25,716 bases of DNA from an uncultured Bacteroidota bacterium (GCA_903930725.1 CAIYZW010000443.1:1-25716); one strand, 5' to 3'; shown: positions 15,864 through 23,409, numbered from the stretch's first letter. Translations and numbers: made by a program. Notes: generated from the sequence alone by a model not told the origin.

Positions 15864-15869
15864 AAGGAG
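15864..15869 (+). promoter_or_regulatory. Shine-Dalgarno motif of the 105-aa gene
   Basis: AAGGAG lies 5 nt before the ATG at 15875, in an A-rich context almost identical to that before gvpA. Confidence 0.7.
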
Positions 15870-15874
15870 TATTT

Positions 15875-16192
15875 ATGCCAACATCAAACGCTTTAAAGGG
15901 AATGCACAGCCTGCGTACCATTCAAACTACCAGGCGCGATTCTGATACTCATAAGGAAAATTCCGACTATCTCAAACTTTTTATGCTCGAAAAAGAGCGT
16001 ACCCGGCTGCGAAATGAGCAGATACGGCTTTCGTTGCGCCTCGAAACACTGAGCGACAGGTTAAAGGAAATTGACGAGTTTTATGCATTGACTTTGGGAA
16101 CAAAAGAAAGTTCTGCTTCACCTGATGCAGGCGATGAGCCTGAAGAGGCCGAAGTAAAACCGGAATGGAAAACCATGCAACTAAAGTATTAG
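15875..16192 (+). CDS. Unknown small coiled-coil protein in the gas vesicle cluster
   Basis: Protein of 105 aa, not recognised. The N-terminus (about 1-25) is basic and polar. Residues about 30-72 form a strongly predicted amphipathic helix or coiled coil rich in Leu, Arg and Glu (YLKLFMLEKERTRLRNEQ; LSLRLETLSDRLKEIDEFY). The last 30 residues are acidic and proline-containing (SASPDAGDEPEEAEVKPEW), likely disordered. The real-gene call rests on a strong Shine-Dalgarno motif, codon use like its neighbours and its place between gvpN and gvpJ. It could be a small assembly or adaptor protein. Hairpin DNA follows it in a 214-bp gap. Confidence 0.8.
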   Translation: MPTSNALKGMHSLRTIQTTRRDSDTHKENSDYLKLFMLEKERTRLRNEQIRLSLRLETLSDRLKEIDEFYALTLGTKESSASPDAGDEPEEAEVKPEWKTMQLKY

Positions 16193-16220
16193 GTTAATAA
16201 ATAATAAAGAAAGATTGAAT

Positions 16221-16273
16221 CCAGAACTTGTCCGCCTGCAACTCAAATCCTCCGGCAGGCTGACAAATTCTGG
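16221..16273. repeat. 19-bp imperfect inverted repeat between the 105-aa gene and gvpJ
   Basis: 16221-16239 (CCAGAACTTGTCCGCCTGC) pairs with 16255-16273 (GCAGGCTGACAAATTCTGG) with two mismatches and a 15-nt loop. There is no T-run directly after it, so it is more likely an mRNA-stabilising or processing hairpin, or a dispersed repeat, than a terminator. Confidence 0.65.
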
Positions 16274-16295
16274 TAACAAACAAAAACTGGTACTT

Positions 16296-16358
16296 TAAAG
16301 TGCTCGAATTATTAATACCGAAAGTTCTTTAACCATTTTTGGCCACCAACGCACTTTA
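16296..16358. repeat. 8-bp inverted repeat upstream of gvpJ
   Basis: TAAAGTGC (16296-16303) is inverted as GCACTTTA (16351-16358), and GGCACTT follows directly at 16359-16365. These could be operator-like half-sites for an internal promoter ahead of gvpJ, but arms this short can arise by chance. Confidence 0.3.
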
Positions 16359-16392
16359 GGCACTTAAAAACGGAGTAGTAATAATTATAGAA

Positions 16393-16398
16393 AAGGAG
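16393..16398 (+). promoter_or_regulatory. Shine-Dalgarno motif of gvpJ
   Basis: AAGGAG lies 8 nt before the gvpJ ATG. Confidence 0.75.
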
Positions 16399-16406
16399 TA
16401 AGCTAA

Positions 16407-16703
16407 ATGAAAGAAAATATTTCTCATTCCGTCAATTCGACCAATCTTGCCGACATCCTCGAAAGAGTCCTCGATAAAGGCGTTGTTATTGCCGGCGATA
16501 TCAAAATCCAAATTGCAGATATTGATTTGCTGACTATCAAAATACGACTTCTGATTGCTTCGGTTGACAAAGCCATGGAAATGGGAATCAACTGGTGGGA
16601 AGATGACACTTTTCTGTCGTCAAAAGCCAAGGAATCAGAACTAAAGCAACAAAACGACAAGCTGCTCGAACGATTGGAAAAATTAGAAGCTACAATAAAA
16701 TAG
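16407..16703 (+). CDS. gvpJ: Minor gas vesicle protein GvpJ (GvpA family)
   Basis: Protein of 98 aa. Residues 13-60 carry the GvpA-family core (NLADILERVLDKGVVIAGDI and LLTIKIRLLIASVDKAMEMG), followed by the INWWEDD stretch that is typical of GvpJ. The extra C-terminal tail of about 35 residues (LKQQNDKLLERLEKLEATIK) is a short coiled coil, absent from gvpA. GvpJ is a minor wall-related protein thought to help nucleate vesicles or form the conical tips. It has a good Shine-Dalgarno motif and starts a new block after a 214-bp gap with hairpins. GvpM is the main alternative name, but the ITIKIRLL-WW pattern favours GvpJ. Confidence 0.88.
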   Translation: MKENISHSVNSTNLADILERVLDKGVVIAGDIKIQIADIDLLTIKIRLLIASVDKAMEMGINWWEDDTFLSSKAKESELKQQNDKLLERLEKLEATIK

Positions 16704-16715
16704 ATATTTCCCCCC

Positions 16716-16763
16716 TCCCCCAGCCCTTGTCTGCCGCCCGGCAGAAAGGGTTAGTGGTGGGGA
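16716..16763. repeat. G+C-rich hairpin between gvpJ and gvpH
   Basis: CCCTT-gt-CTGCC (16724-16735) pairs with GGCAG-a-AAGGG (16740-16750) around a GCCC loop, with C-run and G-run flanks (16711-16721, 16756-16762) that can extend the pairing. The base composition is far above that of the surroundings. No T-run follows, so it is probably an mRNA stability or processing element or a dispersed repeat. Confidence 0.55.
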
Positions 16764-16793
16764 AGCACAAATTCTTCAAATACCCAAAATATT

Positions 16794-17315
16794 ATGGAAA
16801 AGAAAAATAATAAAGAATCGGATAACGCATCCGATTTTGATATTCTCGGATTTGGCGGCTTGTTTAAAGGTATCGAAAAATTAGTTGACCTTGCCGGAAA
16901 ACTTCAGGACCAAAATGAAATCAGTAAAGAAGGCGAGATTAATCTTGACCATCTTAAAAAAGGAATGAAAGGGGTTTATGGCTTCACCATTAAATCGGGA
17001 GTTGGCGGAAACAGACCAACCGTTGAAACTTTCGGAAACATCAAAAAAACGCCCGAAGGCCCCAAAGTTGAAGAGGAACGCGAACCAATGACCGATGTTT
17101 TCGACGAAAACGAAGAACTCGTTGTTATTGCCGAAATGCCAGGCATCGAAGAAGCCGATTTAAAAATTGATCTCAAAGAAGATATTCTCGACATCTCAGC
17201 TTCAAGGAATACAAGGAAATACCACAAAGAACTTTTACTTCCGGTAAAAGTGCAAAAGGAAAACATGAAGGTTAAATACAATAACGGAATCCTTGAAATC
17301 AGGATAAAAAAATAA
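16794..17315 (+). CDS. gvpH: Hsp20-like gas vesicle protein GvpH
   Basis: Protein of 173 aa. The C-terminal part (about 95-173) is an alpha-crystallin/Hsp20 domain: MTDVFDENEELVVIAEMPGI, then DLKIDLKEDILDISAS, ending with KVKYNNGILEIRIKK. This pattern is typical of small heat-shock proteins and of GvpH. The N-terminal part contains a Gly/Phe-rich segment (FDILGFGGLFKGIEKLVDLA) common to GvpH. Small heat-shock proteins hold hydrophobic clients without ATP; here the likely client is GvpA or another Gvp protein. It lies 3 bp before the ArsA/Get3-type gene, so the two are almost certainly co-translated, and both could act in the same delivery path. No Shine-Dalgarno motif precedes it. Confidence 0.88.
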   Translation: MEKKNNKESDNASDFDILGFGGLFKGIEKLVDLAGKLQDQNEISKEGEINLDHLKKGMKGVYGFTIKSGVGGNRPTVETFGNIKKTPEGPKVEEEREPMTDVFDENEELVVIAEMPGIEEADLKIDLKEDILDISASRNTRKYHKELLLPVKVQKENMKVKYNNGILEIRIKK

Positions 17316-17318
17316 ACA

Positions 17319-18266
17319 ATGGCGCTCACTGGTTTAGATAACGCTGATCTCAAACTGATCCTGTTTGGCGGGAAAGGAGGCGTAGGCAAAACCAGCTGCG
17401 CTACGGCAACTGCTATTGAGTTATCGAAAAACTACAAAACACTCATCATTTCTACAGATCCTGCTCATTCCATTTCCGATTGTCTCGAGCAGAAAATCGG
17501 AAATGGAATTCATTTTATTGATGGCAACCAAAATCTGGCAGCTACCGAAATTGTCGCCGATCAGGCTTATGCCGATTTCAAAAAAGAGAACGAGAAAGAA
17601 CTGAAAAACCTTTTGGAAACCTCAACCAACCTCGATTTTGAAGATATTGATGATTTACTCAAACTGACTATTCCAGGCATTGATGAAGTGATGAGCTTTA
17701 AGATGATTATTGATTTTATGGAAAAGGGCAGCTTTGAAAAATACGTTGTTGATACGGCGCCTACCGGTCACGCCCTGCGATTGATTTCGTCGCCCATCAT
17801 GCTTGACCAGTGGATAAAAGTTGCTGCCAAAATGCGCTGGAAATACCGCTACATGATAACAAGTTTTGCTGGTTCGTATAAACAGGATAAAACTGACGCG
17901 CTTTTGATCGGTCTCAAAAAAACCGTTAAACGAATCGAGAGCTTGTTGAGTGATGTTTCCCAATGCCAGTTTATTCCGGTCTGCATCCCCGAATCAATGG
18001 CTGTGTCGGAAACCATGCGGCTAATATCCAGCCTTCAAAAATCAAATGTTTCGCTCAGGCAAATTATCATCAATAATGTCATGGTTTCGGAGGGATGCGA
18101 TTTTTGCCGCGAACGCAAAGCATCACAACAAAAATATTTGGATCAAATCAGCACAACTTATCCCAGCCTCAACAAGGTTATCGTCCCTTTATTTTCGACC
18201 GAAGTCAGAGGTTTAGAACAACTCGGTCGAATGAAAATGTCACTATTTACAGTCAAAAATAATTAA
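17319..18266 (+). CDS. ArsA/Get3-family ATPase of the gas vesicle cluster
   Basis: Protein of 315 aa with a single ATPase unit, as in Get3/TRC40, unlike the double ArsA of arsenite pumps. The deviant P-loop GGKGGVGKTS is at 17-26, switch I STDPAHS has the catalytic Asp at 47, and the A-loop reads VVDTAPTGHALRL. A CxxC pair (Cys260 and Cys263 in GCDFCRERK) matches the zinc-binding dimer motif of Get3. Get3 proteins form ATP-driven dimers that shield hydrophobic helices of clients. No arsenic resistance genes are nearby. Between gvpH (3 bp) and the Cdc48-like gene (19 bp), a chaperone role for hydrophobic Gvp proteins is the best inference. Confidence 0.88.
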   Translation: MALTGLDNADLKLILFGGKGGVGKTSCATATAIELSKNYKTLIISTDPAHSISDCLEQKIGNGIHFIDGNQNLAATEIVADQAYADFKKENEKELKNLLETSTNLDFEDIDDLLKLTIPGIDEVMSFKMIIDFMEKGSFEKYVVDTAPTGHALRLISSPIMLDQWIKVAAKMRWKYRYMITSFAGSYKQDKTDALLIGLKKTVKRIESLLSDVSQCQFIPVCIPESMAVSETMRLISSLQKSNVSLRQIIINNVMVSEGCDFCRERKASQQKYLDQISTTYPSLNKVIVPLFSTEVRGLEQLGRMKMSLFTVKNN

Positions 18267-18285
18267 TGTTAATAGCCTCAAAATA

Positions 18286-20445
18286 ATGGAACCATCAGAA
18301 AATGCTGTTGTTTTAAAAATAAAAGAAGCCCTCGGCAAAGATGTTGGAAGAGCCATCGCCAGGATGGACCCAAAAGACATGAAAACCGCCGGATTGGAGC
18401 CGGGAGATATCGTGATTATCGAAGGAAAGCGCAAAACCCCTGTTAAAGTTATGCCTTGTTACCAGGAAGACCGCGGTAAAAAAATCCTTCAGATTGATGG
18501 CGTTACCCGCGAAAACACCCAGGCCGGCATTGACGAAAAAATAAGAATCGAAAAAACAACCTGTAAACCTGCCCTAAAAATCAGGCTTCAGCCGGATACT
18601 GCCATAAGTTCGCAATACAAAAGCAACGACACAAAATATATCGGGTCGCTCATTGATGGCTTGCCGGTATCAAAAGGCGATAAAATAAGAGCCAATCTTT
18701 TTGGTTCACGCTCTATTGACTATCAGGTTGTGGATACAAATCCTTCGGGCGTTGTGCTGATAAATCCCAACACCAAAATTGATTTGAACGTACCAAAACA
18801 AGGCGAAAAAAAATCGTCAAAAGTTTCTTATGAAGATATTGGCGGCCTTGGAAACCAGGTTCAGCGCATCCGCGAAATGATTGAGCTGCCGCTGAAATAC
18901 CCCGAAGTTTTCGAAAGGCTGGGCATTGATCCGCCCAAAGGCGTTTTTCTTTACGGACCTCCAGGCACCGGTAAAACTTTGATTGTACGCGCCGTTGCCA
19001 ACGAAACCGACGCTTATTTTCTGCATATCTCAGGCCCCGAAATTATGGGCAAATTTTACGGTGAAAGCGAAGAGCGCCTGCGCAAAGTTTTTGTTGATGC
19101 GCAGGCTCACGCTCCTGCCATTATTTTTATTGACGAAATTGATGCCATCGCCCCGAAACGTGAAGATCTCGGTGGCGAAAAACAAGTCGAAAAACGCGTT
19201 GTTGCCCAGCTTTTATCTCTGATGGACGGACTTGAATCGCGTGGAAAAGTTATCGTGATCGGTGCTACAAATATTCCAAATACCATTGATCCGGCTTTGC
19301 GCCGCCCGGGACGTTTCGACCGGGAACTTTCTGTTTCGATTCCCGATAAAAAAGGAAGGCTCGAAATTATCGTCATTCATACCCGCGGAATGCCTCTTGC
19401 CGCCGACGTGAGCCTCGAAAAACTTGCCGAAATCACACACGGTTTTGTTGGTGCCGATTTGGAAGCACTGGCTCGCGAAGCCGCCATGACAGCACTTCGG
19501 AAAATTCTTCCAAAAATTGATTACGAATTAGCCGAAATTCCTTACGAATTACTGATGAACCTCGAGGTGACCATGGATAACTTTTTTGATGCCATGAAAG
19601 AAGTTGAACCATCGGCCATCCGTGAAGTTTTCGTTGAGGTTCCCGATGTAAAATGGGAAGATGTTGGTGGCCTCGATGATATTAAAGATGCACTAAAAGA
19701 AGCGGTGGAATGGCCATTAAAATATGCCGGACTATTCCGCAAAGCAAACACAAATCCACCAAAAGGAATTATTCTGTATGGGAAACCCGGAACCGGTAAA
19801 ACTTACCTGGCCAAAGCTGTAGCAAGCGAAAGCGGAGTAAATTTTATTTCGGTAAAAGGCCCTCAGGTAATGAGCAAATATATTGGCGAATCGGAAAAAG
19901 GGGTACGTGAACTCTTCAAAAAAGCTAAACAAGCGGCACCTACAATACTCTTCCTTGATGAAATTGATAGCCTCGTACCCCGCCGAACCGCCGATAGCTC
20001 TGGGTCAAATGTTACCGACAGGGTAATCAGCCAGTTTTTAACCGAAATGGATGGAATTGAAGACATGAAAGGCGTGGTTGTTCTGGCCGCCACCAACCGC
20101 ATTGATCTGATTGACCCGGCCTTGTTGCGCAGCGGACGGTTCGACCTGATGTTTGAACTGCCCTTGCCTGACGAAAAAACCCGCGAAAAAATCTTTAAAA
20201 TTCACACTGCCAGCAAACCGCTGGATAAAGGTGTCAATCTTAAAAAATTAGCTAAAGAAACCGAAGGATTGGTTGGCGCCGATATCGAGTTTATCTGCCG
20301 GAAGGCCTCTGTGATGGCTATTCGCGAAATAATCGAAACTTTAAACGCCGATGACGACGACCCTGATGTAAATATCCTGATAAAGGAAAAGCACTTCGAA
20401 GAGGTTGTCGCTCTTGTAAAAAAGCAAAATCTGATAAAGAAATAA
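18286..20445 (+). CDS. Cdc48/VAT-type AAA+ ATPase (double AAA domain)
   Basis: Protein of 719 aa resembling archaeal VAT and eukaryotic Cdc48/p97. The N-domain (about 1-175) has the double-psi barrel pattern ALGKDVGRAIARMDPKDM and IIEGKRKTPVKV. D1 has Walker A GPPGTGKT at 224-231, Walker B IIFIDEID at 279-286 and arginine-finger region PALRRPGRFDR. D2 has Walker A GKPGTGKT at 499-506, Walker B ILFLDEID at 554-561 and DPALLRSGRFD. D2 has Lys where Pro is usual in the P-loop. Such hexamers unfold or extract proteins by threading them through the pore. The gene sits 3 bp before a gvpF/L gene, showing it is part of the operon. It could take apart wrong assemblies or recycle Gvp proteins. It has no membrane anchor or protease domain, so it is not FtsH. 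Confidence 0.93.
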   Translation: MEPSENAVVLKIKEALGKDVGRAIARMDPKDMKTAGLEPGDIVIIEGKRKTPVKVMPCYQEDRGKKILQIDGVTRENTQAGIDEKIRIEKTTCKPALKIRLQPDTAISSQYKSNDTKYIGSLIDGLPVSKGDKIRANLFGSRSIDYQVVDTNPSGVVLINPNTKIDLNVPKQGEKKSSKVSYEDIGGLGNQVQRIREMIELPLKYPEVFERLGIDPPKGVFLYGPPGTGKTLIVRAVANETDAYFLHISGPEIMGKFYGESEERLRKVFVDAQAHAPAIIFIDEIDAIAPKREDLGGEKQVEKRVVAQLLSLMDGLESRGKVIVIGATNIPNTIDPALRRPGRFDRELSVSIPDKKGRLEIIVIHTRGMPLAADVSLEKLAEITHGFVGADLEALAREAAMTALRKILPKIDYELAEIPYELLMNLEVTMDNFFDAMKEVEPSAIREVFVEVPDVKWEDVGGLDDIKDALKEAVEWPLKYAGLFRKANTNPPKGIILYGKPGTGKTYLAKAVASESGVNFISVKGPQVMSKYIGESEKGVRELFKKAKQAAPTILFLDEIDSLVPRRTADSSGSNVTDRVISQFLTEMDGIEDMKGVVVLAATNRIDLIDPALLRSGRFDLMFELPLPDEKTREKIFKIHTASKPLDKGVNLKKLAKETEGLVGADIEFICRKASVMAIREIIETLNADDDDPDVNILIKEKHFEEVVALVKKQNLIKK

Positions 20446-20448
20446 GCT

Positions 20449-21501
20449 ATGGAAATATTGAGAAACACTGATGGAATCTACATTTACGGATTTATTCCGA
20501 CAGATTACGGCGCCGAACAATTCAGGAAATTAGACGGAATTGAGGTTTTTAACATCCCTTTTAAAAAGGTATCGGCTGTAGTTTCAAAAAAATGGGTAGT
20601 TGATTACAGGCACCTGGGCACCGAAACACTTGCAAAACTGCTCATTGATCATCAGAGAACCATCGAACGAATAATGGAACTTGGCTTTACTACCATTATT
20701 CCGATGCGGCTTGGAACATTTGCAAATCATTCGTCGGAGGTATTAACAATTCTCGAAAAAGGCTACGACCTCATCCTGAAAACCATCGAAAAAATAACCA
20801 ACCACATCGAAATTGATGTTGTGGCGATGTGGTCGGATTTTGGTCAGATTATCTCGGAAGTTGCACAAAGCCCGCAGGTTGCCGAAATGAAAAACAAACT
20901 CGAATCTGGCAAAACCGAAATCACCCAGGCCGATCAATTGGCCGTCGGTTATCTGGTAAAAAAGATGTTGGATGAAAAAAAACTCGAATATTCGGGCAAA
21001 ATCATCAAAGCGCTTATGCCTTTTTGCCAAAGTTCAAAACACCACGAAGTTTTAAACGATCAGATGGTTTCGAACACGGCATTTTTGCTTAATAAAAGCC
21101 AGTTAACCGAATTCGAAAACGCTCTTGATAAGTTGGACGAAACTTTAGCCGGAAAACTCAATTTTAAGCTTGTTGGCCCCTTGCCGTGCTATAGTTTTTT
21201 CACCATCGAAGTTAAAGATCTGACTTTTGACGAAATGGACTCGGCCCGTAAAGAACTCGGCCTCGATCATTCTACCAGCGAAAAAGAAATCAAACAAGCC
21301 TACCTCAACAAAGTAAAACAATTTCATCCCGACACAAATTCAGGCGACGACAGCACGGCAAATTTTGACCGCATCAATAAAGCCTTTCATACCATGACTG
21401 ATTTTGCAAATGCCGTTAAGCCGGCATCGCGCGACGAAGCTTTTTCGCTTAAAAAGAAAGCATTTACCGAAAATTCATTCTTACTTAAAATAAAAGAATA
21501 A
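20449..21501 (+). CDS. GvpF/L-family protein fused to a C-terminal J-domain
   Basis: Protein of 350 aa, about 100 residues longer than typical GvpF/L. Residues 1-262 are the GvpF/L part: DGIYIYGFI at the start, TIIPMRLGTF near 83-92 (family motif P-x-R-F-G-T), and LVGPLPCYSFF near 240-252 as a diverged form of GPWPPYSF. Residues about 268-325 are a J-domain (LGLDHSTSEKEIKQAYLNKV) with the HPD motif at 293-295, needed to stimulate an Hsp70. GvpF/L proteins act early in vesicle assembly and can contact GvpA. The fusion would bring Hsp70 (DnaK, not in this window) to the assembly site. It starts 3 bp after the Cdc48-like gene, and the next gvpF/L starts 1 bp after its stop. No Shine-Dalgarno motif is seen. 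Confidence 0.93.
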   Translation: MEILRNTDGIYIYGFIPTDYGAEQFRKLDGIEVFNIPFKKVSAVVSKKWVVDYRHLGTETLAKLLIDHQRTIERIMELGFTTIIPMRLGTFANHSSEVLTILEKGYDLILKTIEKITNHIEIDVVAMWSDFGQIISEVAQSPQVAEMKNKLESGKTEITQADQLAVGYLVKKMLDEKKLEYSGKIIKALMPFCQSSKHHEVLNDQMVSNTAFLLNKSQLTEFENALDKLDETLAGKLNFKLVGPLPCYSFFTIEVKDLTFDEMDSARKELGLDHSTSEKEIKQAYLNKVKQFHPDTNSGDDSTANFDRINKAFHTMTDFANAVKPASRDEAFSLKKKAFTENSFLLKIKE

Positions 21502-21502
21502 T

Positions 21503-22276
21503 ATGCAAAAAGACGGAAAATATATTTATTGCATCATTGCTTCGAACTACGATTGCAATTTTGGGTACATCGGTGTTGGCGGGCGCGGCGACCTGGTTAC
21601 TACCATCGGTTTTGAAGGATTATGCATGGTGGTTAGCGACCATCCGCTCAACAAATTCGTGGTGAATCCCGAAAACATGCTTGCTCACCAAAAGGTAATC
21701 GAGGAGGTGATGAAAGAATTTAACAGCATCCTTCCGCTCCGCTTCGGAATTATCGCGGCTACACCCGACGAAATCCGCAATCTCCTCAACCGCCGTTACA
21801 GCGAATTTAAGGAACTGCTTCGCACCTTCGAAAACAAAGTTGAGGTAAACGTAAAATGCACCTGGAAAAACATGGACAGCATTTTTAAAGAAATTGACGA
21901 AGAAAACGTTGCCTTCAAAAAAATACGGCAGGAAATCAAAAAAGAAACCGATATTAGCCGTCAGAAGGAAAAAATGGCCGAGGCCGGCAAAATGGTCGAA
22001 GCAGCATTAAAAGCGAAAAAAGAAAATGAAGCTGAAACCATGCTGATGGCTTTTAAAAAGGCGGTTTTTGAATATAAGCGTAACAAAACCTCTGGTGATG
22101 CCATGTTTTTTAATACTGCATTTTTGATTAACAGCGGCCGCGAAAAAGAAATTGACAACATTATGGCCGATCTGGGCGAGAAGTACAAAGACCGCATTGA
22201 TTTTAGCTACACCAGCCCTTTGCCCATTTTTAATTTTATTGATTTGAAGATTTTCCCGGAAAAGTGGGAGACTTAG
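21503..22276 (+). CDS. Gas vesicle protein, GvpF/L family (second copy)
   Basis: Protein of 257 aa, normal GvpF/L length. It opens with GKYIYCIIAS, carries SILPLRFGII at about 72-81 (P-x-R-F-G motif) and ends with TSPLPIFNFIDLKIF in place of the canonical GPWPPYSFV. The middle (about 130-195) is a charged helical stretch rich in Lys and Glu. The gene begins 1 bp after the J-domain fusion gene, so translation is coupled. It cannot be assigned to GvpF or GvpL by name from sequence alone. Because its C-terminal motif is diverged, it may have a role distinct from the two canonical copies at 23940 and 24954. Confidence 0.9.
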   Translation: MQKDGKYIYCIIASNYDCNFGYIGVGGRGDLVTTIGFEGLCMVVSDHPLNKFVVNPENMLAHQKVIEEVMKEFNSILPLRFGIIAATPDEIRNLLNRRYSEFKELLRTFENKVEVNVKCTWKNMDSIFKEIDEENVAFKKIRQEIKKETDISRQKEKMAEAGKMVEAALKAKKENEAETMLMAFKKAVFEYKRNKTSGDAMFFNTAFLINSGREKEIDNIMADLGEKYKDRIDFSYTSPLPIFNFIDLKIFPEKWET

Positions 22277-22394
22277 AAGTGGGCAGTAGCCAGTGACCAG
22301 TAGGCTGCAGAGCCGTTAGGCCGAAATAAATTGTTTTTGAGACTTGGATTTTGTGATTTGTTTTTTGTTTTTTGTGATTTGAAATTTTATTAAG
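22277..22394. repeat. Repeat-containing gap inside the gvpF/L array
   Basis: AAGTGGGCAGTAG (22277-22289) is the exact reverse complement of 2916-2928 and is followed by related GCAGT/CCAGT motifs. Further on, TTTTGTGATTTG occurs twice (22349-22360 and 22370-22381). This is the largest gap between gvpG and the Cdc48-like gene, where other junctions are 1-3 bp, so a dispersed repeat has probably entered the operon here. No promoter match is clear. Confidence 0.6.
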
Positions 22395-23165
22395 ATGGAA
22401 GCAGAAAAAGAAGGTATTTATTTGTACGGAATAATCAGGCACAGCGAGCCTATTGAGTTTGGTAACATTGGTATTGGCAGCCGCGCCGACATGGTTTACG
22501 GCATCAATTACAAAGATATTTGTGCCGTTGTAAGCAACTCGGCGGTGATGAGGTACGAAGCCCGGCGGGTTAATTTAACCGCCCACCAGCTAGCCCTCGA
22601 GGAGGTTATGAAACGATTTTCGGTATTGCCAATTCGTTTTTCGACAATTTCGGGCACTTACGACCAGGGGAAAATTGTAAAAATTCTCGAAAAAGAATAC
22701 ACAAAGTTTTCGGAATTGCTCGATAAAATGGACGGTAAAAAAGAGCTTGGCTTAAAGGTTATGGCCATCGAAGAGCCTATTTATAAATACATTTTAGAGA
22801 AAAACAGCGACATCCGTGTTTTGAAAGAAAAGCTTGCCAAATTAGACCCCGACAAGGCGCATTACCAACTCATGAAAATTGGCGAGATGGTCGAAAAAGC
22901 GTTGATTAAGGAAAATTCCAATTTCAACGACATCATCATAGATATTCTTACCCCGCTTGCCGAAGAGGTAAAAATGAACGATAAATATGGCGAGCGCATG
23001 ATTCTCAATGCCGCTTTTCTTATCAAAAACGAAAACGAGGCCGAATTCGACAAAGCCATCTTTGCTTTGGACGAACAATATGGTGCCATGCTTTCGTTCA
23101 AATACGTGGGGACTTTACCTCCCTATAATTTTGTAAACCTGGTAATTAACACGCAGGAGGCCTGA
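22395..23165 (+). CDS. Gas vesicle protein, GvpF/L family (third copy)
   Basis: Protein of 256 aa. It opens with EGIYLYGIIR, has SVLPIRFSTI at about 77-86 (family motif with Ser for the usual Gly) and ends with VGTLPPYNFVNLVI, a partly conserved GPWPPYSFV. The N-terminal half resembles the second copy (for example IGIGSRADMV against IGVGGRGDLV), suggesting that the two arose by tandem duplication. It is separated from the second copy by a repeat-bearing 118-bp gap and has no Shine-Dalgarno motif. The gvpG Shine-Dalgarno motif lies in its last codons, so gvpG is translated right after it. The assignment to the F/L family is secure; the exact letter is not. Confidence 0.9.
   Translation: MEAEKEGIYLYGIIRHSEPIEFGNIGIGSRADMVYGINYKDICAVVSNSAVMRYEARRVNLTAHQLALEEVMKRFSVLPIRFSTISGTYDQGKIVKILEKEYTKFSELLDKMDGKKELGLKVMAIEEPIYKYILEKNSDIRVLKEKLAKLDPDKAHYQLMKIGEMVEKALIKENSNFNDIIIDILTPLAEEVKMNDKYGERMILNAAFLIKNENEAEFDKAIFALDEQYGAMLSFKYVGTLPPYNFVNLVINTQEA
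23155..23160 (+). promoter_or_regulatory. Shine-Dalgarno motif of gvpG
   Basis: AGGAGG, the strongest such motif in the window, lies 6 nt before the gvpG ATG, within the 3' end of the preceding gvpF/L gene. Confidence 0.75.
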
Positions 23166-23166
23166 C

Positions 23167-23409
23167 ATGTTTATACTCGACGACATCGTACTTGCGCCCT
23201 TAAAAGGCATCATCTTCATCGGCAACAAAATTGACGAATTGATGCAAAAAGAGATTTCTGATGAAGGCAGGATTAAAGAACGGCTCATGGAACTGCAATT
23301 AAAGTTTGAGATGGATGAAATTACAGTAGAAGAATACGACCAGCGTGAAGAGGAACTTCTCGACATGATCGAAAGAATAAGAGCGGATAAAGAAAAAAAT
23401 CAACAATAA
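23167..23409 (+). CDS. gvpG: Gas vesicle protein GvpG
   Basis: Protein of 80 aa matching the GvpG pattern: an N-terminal hydrophobic helix (FILDDIVLAPLKGIIFIGNK), then a charged helical region with the family features ELMQKE, LMELQLKFEMDEITVEEYDQ and REEELLDMIERI. GvpG is a small accessory protein that works with GvpF and GvpL in early vesicle formation. The gene starts 1 bp after the stop of the third gvpF/L and is followed at 10 bp by the zinc-ribbon gene. It has a near-perfect Shine-Dalgarno motif, which suggests that more of it is made than of the flanking GvpF/L proteins. Confidence 0.9.
   Translation: MFILDDIVLAPLKGIIFIGNKIDELMQKEISDEGRIKERLMELQLKFEMDEITVEEYDQREEELLDMIERIRADKEKNQQ

Noticed and set aside
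16288..16303. A possible second sigma-54 promoter ahead of gvpJ (CTGGTAC...TGC)
   Set aside because: The GG and GC are 11 nt apart instead of 10, which normally abolishes sigma-54 recognition, and TGGTAC is a poor -24 match.
17319..18266. Arsenite-pump ATPase (arsA) as the function of this gene
   Set aside because: Only one ATPase unit, a Get3-type CxxC pair, and no arsB, arsC or arsR nearby; the gas vesicle context fits better.
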